A DNA stretch of 64,000 nucleotides from Mariniblastus fucicola (GCF_008087665.1 NZ_CP042912.1:2728001-2792000); one strand, 5' to 3'. Counted from the stretch's first letter, positions 36,006 to 45,810 are shown. The notes: generated by a model not told the origin, from the letters alone. Numbers and translations: made by a program.

Positions 36006-36967
36006 TGTCTGACTCAAACTCTTATGCGACAAATCCCGTGCTCTCAGACAACGAAACAATGGCGATAGGCCACCGCCCCACGTTTATCAGTATTGGACCT
36101 GGGCGATGCGCAACCAGTTGGCTACACCAAAGCCTTGAAGCTCACGCGGAAATCGCCATGGCTTCCGTCAAAGAGACTGAATACTTCAATACGTTCTATG
36201 ATCGCTCAGCTGCCTGGTACGAGTCACATTTTAAATCGCACGCGCCGGCCGTGGGTGAAATATCGTCGAACTACTACCTCGATCCGGATGTTGCCAAGCG
36301 AATCAGGGACTACGACCCTTCGATCAGGATAATTATTAACCTTCGCAATCCCTTCACGTTGTTGCAGTCGTTTTATAACTTTGGCGTGCGAAGAGGCATG
36401 GAACTGAATTCACTTGCTCAATCGATGGACGTACCCATTGGCAGTCTGATGGGTTCAGGATTTGCCAGCCGGAAGAAAAGAAATTCTCTAACTCCATCAG
36501 ACACAGTCACGCTGTTAGATTCGGTTTGCCTTCACGATCGCCTCAAGCCCTTCCTGGAAGTCTTCCCGAATGACCAGATCCATTTCTTTATCTTCGAAGA
36601 GTTGCAATATGATTGGCAGGCGGCCTTGTCGAATGCTTACAAGTTTTTGGGCGTTGCCGCTGACTTTGAACCCGAGGGGGCAAGCCAAATTGTCAACTCT
36701 TCCGTCGTTCCCAAATCAAAATTAGTTGCCCGACTGGCGACAAATACGGCTTCGCTGCTAAGAAGCGTTGGAATGTATCGCCTGCTCTCTACGCTTCATC
36801 GAAGTAACTTGGTGAAAAAAATTCTGTTCAATTCGAACAAAGAAGGTTCAGAGCTGTCGAACCTCCGCAGCACTCTCGACCCGACGGTCGTGAAGCGATT
36901 GGATGCACAAATCGAACGATTGAAAGCAATGCATCGACCTTTGAATAAACTTTGGAAAGAAGACTGA
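36005..36967 (+). CDS. PAPS-dependent sulfotransferase (copy 2)
   Basis: A 320-residue sulfotransferase of the carbohydrate/heparan type. The 5'-phosphosulfate-binding loop is FISIGPGRCATSWLHQSL and the 3'-phosphate-binding block is RIIINLRNPFTLLQSFYNFG. An EISSNYYLDP stretch fits the substrate region of deacetylase/sulfotransferase-like proteins. No signal peptide, so it works in the cytoplasm, probably on lipid-linked intermediates before flipping. It overlaps the flippase gene by one base and is followed by a DegT aminotransferase. Confidence 0.9.
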   Translation: MSDSNSYATNPVLSDNETMAIGHRPTFISIGPGRCATSWLHQSLEAHAEIAMASVKETEYFNTFYDRSAAWYESHFKSHAPAVGEISSNYYLDPDVAKRIRDYDPSIRIIINLRNPFTLLQSFYNFGVRRGMELNSLAQSMDVPIGSLMGSGFASRKKRNSLTPSDTVTLLDSVCLHDRLKPFLEVFPNDQIHFFIFEELQYDWQAALSNAYKFLGVAADFEPEGASQIVNSSVVPKSKLVARLATNTASLLRSVGMYRLLSTLHRSNLVKKILFNSNKEGSELSNLRSTLDPTVVKRLDAQIERLKAMHRPLNKLWKED

Positions 36968-36983
36968 ACTATCAAGTGATTGC

Positions 36984-38156
36984 ATGAGCACTGAGCAAAC
37001 TACAAGAAACATACCGTTCTTCAAAGCCATCATTGGCGAAGAAGAGATTCAGAGCGTGGTCGAAACGCTAAATTCCGGATGGCTAACTTCGGGCCCCAAA
37101 GTCAAGCAATTCGAAACTGAATTCGCCAACTTTGTCGGTGCAAAACATGCGATCGCGGTTAACAGCGCTACAGCTGCTCTCCATCTTGCACTGGAGGCCC
37201 ACGGCATCGGGCGGGGCGACAAGGTCCTTGTCCCGACACTTACGTTTGCTGCCACCGCCGAAGTTGTCATCCACCTCGGCGCCACTCCCGTTCTGGTCGA
37301 CATTAATCCGGCAACATTCAACATCTGCGCCGAAGACATACGAGCAAAAATTTGTGCCGACACCAAGGCAATCATGCCAGTGCACTACGCCGGACAGCCT
37401 TGCAACATGGATGTCATTCAGGACATTGCACGCGAACACGATATTCCAGTTATCGAAGATGCGGCACATGCTTTTCCTGCCCAGTGGAAAGGCAACATGA
37501 TTGGCTCGATTGGCCAAGTGACCTGTTTTTCGTTCTACGCAAACAAGACGATCACGACGGGTGAAGGAGGAATGATCACAACGGAGAACGATGAACTTGC
37601 TGCTCGCATGAAGCAAATGAGCTTACATGGACTCAGTCGCGACGCCTGGAATCGATTTAGCGCTAAAGGATCCTGGCGATATGAAATCCAGGCCCCGGGT
37701 TACAAGTACAACATGCCCGATGTCGCTGCCGCCATTGGACTGGGGCAACTTCATCAGGCAGACAAGTTTCACAGTGGTCGCAAATCGGCGGCCCTTCGGT
37801 ATATCGAAGCGTTTAAAGATTTCGATTTCATTGAAACACTGACTATCGAAAAACACGCGAGCCACGCCTGGCACCTGATGGTCATCAAGCTGAATCTCAT
37901 TAAGCTGAACATTGACCGTTCGGATTTCATCGTTGAATTGAACGAGGCAGGAGTTGGGACAAGCGTCCACTACACTCCCCTTCACTTGCATCCGCTCTAT
38001 CAAAACGAATACGGATACAGCCCAGCAGACTTACCGGTCGCATCGAGAGTATTTGAGCAAATCATTTCGCTACCGTTGTATCCTTCGATGTCGACCGACG
38101 AGATTGATTACGTGGTTGCAACTGTAAAACGAATCGCAAACGATAACGCCAAGTGA
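36984..38156 (+). CDS. DegT/DnrJ/EryC1 sugar aminotransferase (copy 2)
   Basis: A 390-residue PLP enzyme for nucleotide-sugar transamination. The family blocks are AVNSATAALHLALEAHGIG, LVPTLTFAATAEVVIHLG, VIEDAAHAFPAQ, and the PLP Lys in FSFYANKTITTGEGGM. Late blocks are YKYNMPDVAAAIGLGQL and VHYTPLHLHPLY, the latter typical for enzymes like PseC/PglE. It likely aminates a 4-keto-6-deoxy sugar made by the WbpM-like enzyme. Its stop overlaps the GTG start of the next gene. Confidence 0.93.
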   Translation: MSTEQTTRNIPFFKAIIGEEEIQSVVETLNSGWLTSGPKVKQFETEFANFVGAKHAIAVNSATAALHLALEAHGIGRGDKVLVPTLTFAATAEVVIHLGATPVLVDINPATFNICAEDIRAKICADTKAIMPVHYAGQPCNMDVIQDIAREHDIPVIEDAAHAFPAQWKGNMIGSIGQVTCFSFYANKTITTGEGGMITTENDELAARMKQMSLHGLSRDAWNRFSAKGSWRYEIQAPGYKYNMPDVAAAIGLGQLHQADKFHSGRKSAALRYIEAFKDFDFIETLTIEKHASHAWHLMVIKLNLIKLNIDRSDFIVELNEAGVGTSVHYTPLHLHPLYQNEYGYSPADLPVASRVFEQIISLPLYPSMSTDEIDYVVATVKRIANDNAK

Positions 38157-38800
38157 TCAAGCGATTGTTTGACATTGTTCTTTCTCTAACTGGCATCATC
38201 GTGCTGAGCCCGGTAATGTTGGTGTGCGCGTTGCTTGTCAAGTTGACATCTAAAGGTCCTGTTTTCTTTGAGCAAATTCGGGTTGGAAAGAACTTTCAAC
38301 CCTTCGGGATCCTTAAGTTCCGTTCGATGGTCGTTGATGCCGAGAAACTTGGAGCTCAGATCACTGCTGATCGCGATCCGAGGATTACCTCGATTGGTCG
38401 AATACTTCGAAAGACGAAACTTGATGAACTGCCTCAGTTGATCAATGTTCTCAAAGGCGACATGAGCTTGGTTGGGCCCCGCCCTGAAGTTCCCAAGTAC
38501 GTGGAATTGTTCGAGGAAGATTTTCGCAAACTTCTCCAGGTTCGACCGGGCATCACAGATATTGCATCGATCGAGTATCGCTTTGAAGAAGAGATTCTGG
38601 CCCAATCTTCCGATCCGACGCAAACTTACATCGAAGAGATTCTTCCCGCGAAAATCAAACTTGGCGAGCAATACGTCAACAAGTCATCGGTCCTGTTTGA
38701 CGTCCAGCTGATTTTCAAAACGTTTCTCACGATCGTAGGATCCGACAGAAAACCGCCAAAGTCGACGGCTGGCGAACCAATGAACAAGGCCTCTTCTTGA
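38153..38800 (+). CDS. Initiating sugar-phosphate transferase, bacterial sugar transferase family (copy 1)
   Basis: A 215-residue enzyme that loads the first sugar phosphate onto undecaprenyl phosphate. One N-terminal helix (LFDIVLSLTGIIVLSPVMLV) is followed by the conserved blocks FGILKFRSM, KLDELPQLINVLKGDMSLVG and PRPEVPKYVELF. The short form matches PglC-type enzymes rather than the large WbaP-type. GTG start, 4-base overlap with the preceding gene. A homologous second copy lies at 42512. Confidence 0.93.
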   Translation: MIKRLFDIVLSLTGIIVLSPVMLVCALLVKLTSKGPVFFEQIRVGKNFQPFGILKFRSMVVDAEKLGAQITADRDPRITSIGRILRKTKLDELPQLINVLKGDMSLVGPRPEVPKYVELFEEDFRKLLQVRPGITDIASIEYRFEEEILAQSSDPTQTYIEEILPAKIKLGEQYVNKSSVLFDVQLIFKTFLTIVGSDRKPPKSTAGEPMNKASS

Positions 38801-40014
38801 TGCATATACTACTGGTTCACCGCTACTATTGGCCCGACACGCCTGCCTATGCGAAGATGTTGCATATCATGGCCAAAGATTACGTGTCCCGCGGGCATCG
38901 GGTAACGGTTTTCTCAACTCAGCCGTGCTACAACGGGAACTATCTGGAGCATCCGGCACCCGCGTACGAGATCGTTGACGGCGTCGAGATCTTTCGGACG
39001 CCGCTGTTGCGAGAAAGCAAAAAGACACGGATTCGCAGAGCCCTCAACGTCGTAATTTTTTGTCTATCGTTGATCGTTCACTGCTTCCGCCGTATTCGAA
39101 CATACGATCTGATGTCCGTCGCTTCATTTCCGCCAGTCGTGATGGGAATGACGGCTCGGTTCATTTGTCTGTTCAGTCGATCAAAATATCTCTACCACTG
39201 TCAGGATCTCTATCCAGAGACCGTCGTCGCCAGTGGCCTTTTGAAAAAGAAATGGCTTGAATCCCTCTCACGATCCATCGACTTGAAGAACTGCCGCAAG
39301 GCAGTCGCGGTCGTCGTCCTTTCCGAAGACATGAAAACGACCGTTTTGAATCGGGATCCGAAACTCGACAACGTTCACGTCATCAATAACTTCATCATCG
39401 ATCAGTTTGATGAGACGGTTTCCATCTCTGACGATCTAAAAGCATCTTCGGAATCGTTTCGAGTACTGTTCGCCGGCAACCTTGGGCGATTCCAAAACCT
39501 TGATAAATTGATGGACGCGGCGCACCGACTCGCTGACCAGTCAGAAATTCAGTTCTGGTTTGTCGGAGACGGAGCGCTCAAAAACCATTTGGTAGAAGCG
39601 TCGGGAACGCTGTTGAACAGAACAGTTTTCTTCAGACCGTTCCTGCCTTTGAAAGAAGTCATGGTTGTGATTTCAGAGTCACAGTTGGGCATCGTGTCGC
39701 TGAACCCTGGCGTGGTCTATTGTGCGTTTCCGAGTAAAACGATGAGCTACCTCGAATCAGGATGTCGTCTGTTATTGCTGGTCGAGCCTGAGTCTGAACT
39801 GGCTGGCTTCGTGAGCGATAACGAGTTGGGAACCGTTTGCAAGCATGCCACGGCAGAATCACTTGTCGATGCGGTTTTATCGGAGTTTGAACAATGGCAG
39901 CAGGGCGGACAGCCAGCGAGGTCAATCCAACAGGTTGGTAGAGAGAACTTTGGTCAAAATGTTATTCTCGACAAGTGGAGCCAGTTGCTTTGCTTGATAG
40001 AGCGACGAAACTAA
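38800..40014 (+). CDS. WbuB-like glycosyltransferase (copy 1)
   Basis: A 404-residue GT4-type glycosyltransferase. The N-terminus (LLVHRYYWPDTPAYAKMLHI) is nearly the same as that of the gene at 43207, so the two are paralogues. The C-terminal nucleotide-sugar domain includes VLFAGNLGRFQNLDKLMDAA, and FPSKTMSYLESGCRLLLLVE. WbuB proteins transfer N-acetyl-L-fucosamine, which agrees with the UDP-FucNAc genes downstream. ATG overlaps the previous stop (TGATG). Confidence 0.88.
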   Translation: MHILLVHRYYWPDTPAYAKMLHIMAKDYVSRGHRVTVFSTQPCYNGNYLEHPAPAYEIVDGVEIFRTPLLRESKKTRIRRALNVVIFCLSLIVHCFRRIRTYDLMSVASFPPVVMGMTARFICLFSRSKYLYHCQDLYPETVVASGLLKKKWLESLSRSIDLKNCRKAVAVVVLSEDMKTTVLNRDPKLDNVHVINNFIIDQFDETVSISDDLKASSESFRVLFAGNLGRFQNLDKLMDAAHRLADQSEIQFWFVGDGALKNHLVEASGTLLNRTVFFRPFLPLKEVMVVISESQLGIVSLNPGVVYCAFPSKTMSYLESGCRLLLLVEPESELAGFVSDNELGTVCKHATAESLVDAVLSEFEQWQQGGQPARSIQQVGRENFGQNVILDKWSQLLCLIERRN

Positions 40015-40419
40015 TGACGATTGAACGCTGCTATCACACCCTGACTCCTGAATCGACGATCGACCACCTGTCCAGTGAAAACGCACTTGGCCGTGTGAGG
40101 GCATCATTAATTCTCGCGTAATGGCAACTCTATTGGATCAGTATGATCTGGGTTGCCAACTTTTTTGGCCGCGTCGGATCTTTGATCCAAGATCTTGCTA
40201 TAGGTAAAACGGACTGCCGACTTATCTCCATCAAGCAAAGTCGTTTCAAACGCCGATGTCAACTCAATCGCTCGCATTGCCCGAAACACATCATTTGCCA
40301 ACCCAGTCATTGGGTAGAGTAGTCCCTAAAGTCGTCTCTCAGCATTGAAGCTCGACAGCAGCTTAGATGGACTCAATCCCTCCAAACGCGAATTTGCCTC
40401 AGAAGTACCCCACAACACT
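40015..40419. other. Spacer between the two duplicated modules
   Basis: About 400 bases without a convincing gene, at the boundary between the two similar four-gene blocks. A 67-codon frame on the - strand (40107-40310) has passable composition but no ribosome-binding site. This is the largest gap inside the polysaccharide cluster and may contain a promoter or a scar of recombination. Confidence 0.4.
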
Positions 40420-41592
40420 ATGCCTTCGACAACTGACAAAAACTTGAAGCGTATTTTTCTTTCAGCGCCGCACATGTGCGGTCGTGAATTGGACTATGTG
40501 AAGAAAGCGTTTGAATCGAACTACATTGCTCCGGTTGGACCGCAACTTGACCAATTCGAAGAACTGTTTTCCGAGATCACAGGACTGCCTCACTGCGTGG
40601 CCGTGGCGAACGGAACGTCTGCGATCCATTTGATGCTTCGCTGCATTGGGATCAAACCTGGAGACCTCGTACTTGCGTCGACGTTGACATTTATTGGCAG
40701 CGTTGCAGGGGCGAAGTATTTGGGGGCAGACCTTGGATTCATCGACTGTGATTACGACACGTGGAACATGGACATCGACGTTCTCGAAAAGGAAATTGAA
40801 TCGCTGTTAAAGTCAGGCATCAAACCGGCGGCGGTTCTTCCGACTGAAAACTACGGTCAGCCATGCGACGTCGACCGACTTCGATCCGTTTGCGATCGAT
40901 ACGAAATCCCGCTTGTGATGGACTGTGCGGAAACAGTTGGCGCGACGTATAAAGGTCAGCATGTCGGGCACGGGGTTAAGGCGGCTGCATTTTCATTCAA
41001 CGGCAACAAGATTGTGACGACTTCCGGCGGAGGCATGGTGACGAGCGACGATGGTGCGTTGATCGATCACGCTCGCTACCTCGCGAACCAGGCGAAACAA
41101 CCGGGTTGGCAATATGAGCATCATGAGATCGGCTACAACTACCGGCTGAGCAATATTTTGGCCGCGATCGGCATCAGTCAACTCGAGGTCATTGAGCAAA
41201 GGGTTCAACGGAAACGTGAGATCTTCAATCAGTACAAAGATGAGCTGGCAGAAGTGCCTGGCATTCGCTTTATGCCGGACGTTAGCTACGGAGTCGGCAA
41301 CCGATGGCTGACTGCGGTGATGATCGACGAGAAAGAATTTGGCGTCGACAACATCGCCGTGATGACCGGGCTCGAAGCCGAAAACATTGAGTCTCGCCCA
41401 ATCTGGCGTCCGTTGCACACGCAAAAGGTATTCGCCAACTGCCGCGTCGCCGGCGGGCAAGTCGCAGAATCAATTAACCGACAGGGCATCTGCTTGCCCA
41501 GTGGAACTTCGATGTCAAACGAAGACGTTACGCGAATCTGCAAAACGATCCGCAGCCTTTGCAAAACTCGATCCCTCAGAGAAACCGGCTGA
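40420..41592 (+). CDS. DegT/DnrJ/EryC1 sugar aminotransferase (copy 3)
   Basis: A 390-residue PLP aminotransferase starting MPSTTDKNLKRIFLSAPHMC; a TTG at 40345 would add 25 residues without merit. The family marks are VAVANGTSAIHLMLRCIGI, LASTLTFIGSVAGAKYLG, LVMDCAETVGA, and the PLP Lys in FSFNGNKIVTTSGGGM. The end SRPIWRPLHTQKVFANC is typical of the PglE/LegC-like branch. It opens the second module and is followed directly by a sulfotransferase. Confidence 0.92.
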   Translation: MPSTTDKNLKRIFLSAPHMCGRELDYVKKAFESNYIAPVGPQLDQFEELFSEITGLPHCVAVANGTSAIHLMLRCIGIKPGDLVLASTLTFIGSVAGAKYLGADLGFIDCDYDTWNMDIDVLEKEIESLLKSGIKPAAVLPTENYGQPCDVDRLRSVCDRYEIPLVMDCAETVGATYKGQHVGHGVKAAAFSFNGNKIVTTSGGGMVTSDDGALIDHARYLANQAKQPGWQYEHHEIGYNYRLSNILAAIGISQLEVIEQRVQRKREIFNQYKDELAEVPGIRFMPDVSYGVGNRWLTAVMIDEKEFGVDNIAVMTGLEAENIESRPIWRPLHTQKVFANCRVAGGQVAESINRQGICLPSGTSMSNEDVTRICKTIRSLCKTRSLRETG

Positions 41593-41618
41593 TCGCCGGA
41601 CATTACATCAGCAAACTG

Positions 41619-42515
41619 ATGTGTATCAGCATGAACCACTTTCCCAAAATAAAAATCGATCCCCCGGCAGTCATCATTGGCGCTGCTCGCAGTGGTACGA
41701 ACATGCTTCGTAATCTGTTGTCCGAACTGGAACCGTTCGCAACGTGGCCCTGTGACGAGATCAACTACATTTGGCGACACGGCAACCGCGAGTTCGAAAC
41801 CGACGAGTTCACGGCAGAGATGGCGAACGAAAAAACGGTTGCTTACATTCGAAAGCAATTTGCCAGATTCGCAAAGGACCATCCCGGCAAAATGGTGATC
41901 GAAAAAACCTGTGCCAATACGCTTCGATGCGAATTCGTTCAGGCAGTCCTTCCCAATGCAAAATTCATCCACATCATCCGCGATGGACGTGATGCGGCTG
42001 CATCTGCTTCGCTACGCTGGAATGCTGGTTTGGATATTGGGTATCTCATGAAGAAAGCCCGTTACGTCCCCAAGACTGATGTACCGTACTACGCACTCAG
42101 GTACCTCGGCAGTCATATATATCGTTTGACAGCAAAGAAGGATCGCCTTTCAACCTGGGGACCGAAGTTCACGGGCATGCAAACAGCGTTTGAACAAAAT
42201 GATCTGGCAGTAGGATGCGCGATTCAGTGGAAATCTTGCGTCAGCAAAGCCATCGAACAGCTTGGCAAACTGGATCAAAAGAAGGTCATGACGGTTCGCT
42301 ACGAAGCCGTCACATCTGATCCAGCGATGTGGCTGAACAAAATCTGTGAGTTTCTTGATCGAGATGTCGCCCCGGTAAGCATTGCGGAACTCACCGACAG
42401 TGTTTCGAAAAAGAGCGTAGGCAAATGGCAAAAGCAACTCTCGGAACTACAGGTACAACAGATCAACGAGGTCGCCGGCGATCTTTTGACAAAACTGGGC
42501 TACGTGGAACCGTGA
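41619..42515 (+). CDS. PAPS-dependent sulfotransferase (copy 3)
   Basis: About 298 residues. The 5'-phosphosulfate loop is VIIGAARSGTNMLRNLL and the 3'-phosphate block IHIIRDGRDAAASASLRW. The substrate part contains VIEKTCANTLRCEFVQ. The start is uncertain: ATGs occur at 41619 and 41631; an earlier one at 41559 would overlap the aminotransferase by 34 bases. No signal peptide. Its stop overlaps the GTG start of the initiating transferase behind it. Confidence 0.87.
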   Translation: MCISMNHFPKIKIDPPAVIIGAARSGTNMLRNLLSELEPFATWPCDEINYIWRHGNREFETDEFTAEMANEKTVAYIRKQFARFAKDHPGKMVIEKTCANTLRCEFVQAVLPNAKFIHIIRDGRDAAASASLRWNAGLDIGYLMKKARYVPKTDVPYYALRYLGSHIYRLTAKKDRLSTWGPKFTGMQTAFEQNDLAVGCAIQWKSCVSKAIEQLGKLDQKKVMTVRYEAVTSDPAMWLNKICEFLDRDVAPVSIAELTDSVSKKSVGKWQKQLSELQVQQINEVAGDLLTKLGYVEP

Positions 42516-43210
42516 GTGCTTCGTCCATGAACCAAATTGATTCTGTACCAAACACCATCCCAAACGGCGGTTTGACGTTTGCGCAACGCTTTTGCAAACG
42601 AACGTTTGACATTGTTGCAGCGATCCTTGGCTTGTTGTTGCTTTGGCCATTGATACTGTTCGGCTGGATACTTGCAACGATCAGCACTCGTAAAAACGGG
42701 CTGTTTGTGCACCAGCGGATCGGCTTGCACGGGCGGCCGTTTCCGATGTACAAACTTCGTTCGATGAGAGAAGTCCCCGGCGTCACAACGACTAACACTG
42801 CTGGCAATGACGTTCGCATCACTCGAACTGGTAAGTGGTTGCGTAGACTGAAAATCGATGAATTGCCTCAACTGATCAATGTCCTTTTTGGTCACATGAG
42901 TTTTGTTGGGGCTCGGCCGGACGTCGCGGGCTACACCGATGTGCTGGAAGGGGAGGACAGAATTCTGCTGTCGATGCGACCAGGAATTACCGGTCCGGCA
43001 TCGTTAACGTACCGCCACGAAGAAGAAATCCTGGCGGCGGCGGACGATGCGGAGTATCGCAATGACCATATACTGTGGCCGCACAAGGTGAAACTCAACC
43101 GCAAGTATCTGGACGAGTGGTCGTTCATCGGCGACCTCAGATACATTCTACAAACGTTTATTGGTTCACCAATCACGATTGCTCCTGATGACTTTAAGGA
43201 CCCAAGTTGA
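42512..43210 (+). CDS. Initiating sugar-phosphate transferase (copy 2)
   Basis: A 232-residue bacterial sugar transferase. A helix (RTFDIVAAILGLLLLWPLIL) leads into YKLRSMREVPG, KIDELPQLINVLFGHMSFVG and ARPDVAGYTDVLEGED. Compared with copy 1 at 38153, PRP is changed to ARP in the last block, a small deviation. It starts with GTG at 42512, overlapping the preceding stop; an ATG at 42527 is an alternative. Two initiating enzymes in one cluster suggest either two starter sugars or two glycans. Confidence 0.91.
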   Translation: MSASSMNQIDSVPNTIPNGGLTFAQRFCKRTFDIVAAILGLLLLWPLILFGWILATISTRKNGLFVHQRIGLHGRPFPMYKLRSMREVPGVTTTNTAGNDVRITRTGKWLRRLKIDELPQLINVLFGHMSFVGARPDVAGYTDVLEGEDRILLSMRPGITGPASLTYRHEEEILAAADDAEYRNDHILWPHKVKLNRKYLDEWSFIGDLRYILQTFIGSPITIAPDDFKDPS

Positions 43211-44511
43211 AACTGCTGCTCGCACATCGTTACATTCGCCCAGACACTCCAGGCTATGCGCACATGCTTTACATCATGGGCCGCAAGTTTGCCGAGCAGG
43301 GTCATGATGTAACCATTTTCTCGGCGCAGCCGGGGTATAACAACGCTTACGATGGCCCGCGTTTACCGGTTAGAGAAACAACTGACGGCATGACCATCAT
43401 TCGCATTCCGCTGCTCAAGGAAGATAAAAAGAAGCCGATCCCACGAGCAATCAACGTCGTGGTCTTCGGGCTTTGGCTGTTCTTTCACGCCGTGTTTCGA
43501 TTCAAGCCATACGACTTGATGACAGTGTCAACTTTCCCGCCAACGATCATGGCAACCGTCGCTCGAGCGATCTGCTTTTTCCGTCGAACGGAATACATTT
43601 ACCACTGCATGGATTTGTATCCGGAAATTGCACAAGCCAGTGGCTTGCTAAAACGTTCGCTGCCGCTTCGAATCGCTGCTTGGGTTGACAAGCGGAATTG
43701 CCAGAAAGCAAAAGCTGTCGTTGTGCTCTCCGATGACATGCTGGCCTCCCTGAGAAACCGTGGGCTCGCTGGCGACAATGTACACGTGATCAACAATTTC
43801 ATTATCGACACCGTTGACGAATCCGCGAGTGTTCCAGCGGCTTTCGAAGTTCCGACTGAGAAGTTTCGCGTGCTATTTGCCGGAAACATTGGGCGTTTTC
43901 AAAGCCTGGAAACGATCGTCGACGCGGCAAAACTTCTGTCAACGAACGACGAGATCGAGTTCTGGTTCATCGGCGCTGGCGTAAGCGTGGACGCGTTGAA
44001 AAAGCGGTCTGACTCTGCGACTGGTCAGTCGATACACTTTCATCCCTACCTGCCGATCGAAGCCGTGATGAAAGTCATCAATCGCTGCAATCTAGGGGTG
44101 GTATCGTTGGCTCCCAAAGTGATCCTCAGCGCCTATCCGAGCAAGACGATGACCTACCTTGAAGCAGGTTGCAAACTACTGTGTCTGGTCGAAGGAGATA
44201 CTTCGCTCGCTACATTGGTGAATCAACACAATCTGGGATCCGTTTGTACGCAACCTGCAACTGCCGATGAAGTCGCATCAGCGATCTCAAAAGAGTTTGA
44301 TAGTTGGAAACGCTACGGGTACGACCGTGACGCAATTCAAAATGTTGGTCGAGCCCATTTCGGACAAGAGGCCATACTGGATTGCTGGTTGCGGTTGCTG
44401 GGAGGAAAATCGCCGGGAACACCAGACGCTGTCAAGCCAGCTTCGTTCTCTGCCAGCACAAGCGAATTAAGGAAAACACAGACCACTGAATTCGTGCACT
44501 CTGCGGATTAG
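43207..44511 (+). CDS. WbuB-like glycosyltransferase (copy 2)
   Basis: A 434-residue GT4-type enzyme, paralogous over its whole length to the gene at 38800 (LLAHRYIRPDTPGYAHMLYI at the start; YPSKTMTYLEAGCKLLCLVE late). The TTG start overlaps the previous stop. The C-terminal tail is about 30 residues longer than in copy 1. It probably transfers an acetamido sugar such as FucNAc. After its stop there is a 139-base spacer, which could hold a separate promoter for the three sugar-nucleotide genes behind it. Confidence 0.87.
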   Translation: MKLLLAHRYIRPDTPGYAHMLYIMGRKFAEQGHDVTIFSAQPGYNNAYDGPRLPVRETTDGMTIIRIPLLKEDKKKPIPRAINVVVFGLWLFFHAVFRFKPYDLMTVSTFPPTIMATVARAICFFRRTEYIYHCMDLYPEIAQASGLLKRSLPLRIAAWVDKRNCQKAKAVVVLSDDMLASLRNRGLAGDNVHVINNFIIDTVDESASVPAAFEVPTEKFRVLFAGNIGRFQSLETIVDAAKLLSTNDEIEFWFIGAGVSVDALKKRSDSATGQSIHFHPYLPIEAVMKVINRCNLGVVSLAPKVILSAYPSKTMTYLEAGCKLLCLVEGDTSLATLVNQHNLGSVCTQPATADEVASAISKEFDSWKRYGYDRDAIQNVGRAHFGQEAILDCWLRLLGGKSPGTPDAVKPASFSASTSELRKTQTTEFVHSAD

Positions 44512-44650
44512 CCGGATTGAGAAAAACCGTAATAATCTTCGCAGCCAAATCAACAAAGTAGTTCCACAGGTCACTGCTGGAAATTTCGATCAAACCTAAA
44601 CCGCCTGTTTGAACACCTGACCAGGCCTCACCCCAATAATCACCCGAACC

Positions 44651-45700
44651 ATGTCTGACAAATCCAACTTCGACCCAGCTGAAAAAACCGTCCTGATCAC
44701 CGGAGGCACCGGCTCGTTCGGCAAAACGATGGTCTCCCATTTGCTGGCACAGGGCTATAAGCAAATTCGCATTTTCAGCCGCGATGAGTGGAAACAGGAA
44801 GACATGCGAGTTCGAATGGCGGAGCCGCGGCTCAAGTTCTATATCGGAGACGTTCGCAACCGGGCCAGCGTCGATGGAGCGATGGAAGGCGTCAACATGG
44901 TCTTTCACGCTGCCGCGCTCAAGCAAGTTCCCTCTTGCGAGTTCTTTCCGATGCAGGCTGTCGAGACGAACATCATTGGATCGAACAACGTCCTGGAGTC
45001 AGCGGTTTCGAACAAAGTCGAAAGCGTCGTCGTCTTGGGAACGGACAAAGCCGTCTATCCCGTCAACGCGATGGGAATGACCAAAGCGGTAATGGAAAAA
45101 GTCGCCCAATCGATCGCCCGACGGCTTGGCGAACACGACACCACCATCAGCAGCGTTCGCTACGGGAACGTCATGTATTCGCGCGGTAGCGTCATTCCAC
45201 TTTTCGTGCGTCAGATTCGCGAAGGCAACCCGATTACAATTACCGAACCGACGATGTCTCGGTTCATGCTGCCCCTCCGCGATTCGGTGGCTCTCGTCGA
45301 GTTCGCTTTCAACAACGCCAAACAGGGGGACATCTTCATCAAGAAAGCACCCGCTTGCACGATCGGGATGCTGGCTCAGGCGATGGTTGAACTTTTCCAG
45401 TCCGACACGAAAATTGAGACCATTGGCATTCGCCACGGCGAGAAAATGTTTGAAGCGTTGGCCAGTGTCGCGGAGATGCAGCGCAGCGAAGACATGGGTG
45501 ACTTCATGCGAATTTCAATGGACGAGCGTGATCTGAACTACAAGCGTTTCTTCACCGAAGGCGAACAACTCGAACCGATGGCTCACGACTATGACTCCCA
45601 CAACACGAGACAACTCACCCTTGAGGAAATGAAAGCCCTGTTGCTTTCGTTGCCTGAGATTCAAAGCGATCTTGAAGAGCTGGGCTTGCCTACTTCCTAG
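44651..45700 (+). CDS. UDP-GlcNAc 4,6-dehydratase/5-epimerase, CapE/FnlA type
   Basis: A 349-residue soluble SDR enzyme, first step toward UDP-N-acetyl-L-fucosamine. The NAD(P) motif is VLITGGTGSFGKT. Further family blocks are FHAAALKQVPSCEFFPMQAV, GTDKAVYPVNAMGMTKAVME and VRYGNVMYSRGSVIPLF. It lacks the membrane part found in the WbpM-like gene at 26576, as expected for the FnlA branch. The next two genes supply steps two and three of the same pathway. Confidence 0.92.
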   Translation: MSDKSNFDPAEKTVLITGGTGSFGKTMVSHLLAQGYKQIRIFSRDEWKQEDMRVRMAEPRLKFYIGDVRNRASVDGAMEGVNMVFHAAALKQVPSCEFFPMQAVETNIIGSNNVLESAVSNKVESVVVLGTDKAVYPVNAMGMTKAVMEKVAQSIARRLGEHDTTISSVRYGNVMYSRGSVIPLFVRQIREGNPITITEPTMSRFMLPLRDSVALVEFAFNNAKQGDIFIKKAPACTIGMLAQAMVELFQSDTKIETIGIRHGEKMFEALASVAEMQRSEDMGDFMRISMDERDLNYKRFFTEGEQLEPMAHDYDSHNTRQLTLEEMKALLLSLPEIQSDLEELGLPTS

Positions 45701-45810
45701 TCCCGCACTCCGGTGAGTCCGCCTTTAGCTCACCCCAACCTTGACCTCGGCATGTTGGCAATCGCTTCGGAAAATCCCCATCGAGTTGTCAACGATGAAA
45801 AAGAAAACTT

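Noticed and set aside
40107-40310. 67-codon - strand ORF within the polysaccharide cluster
   Set aside because: No ribosome-binding site and no recognisable family; kept only as a remark on the spacer.
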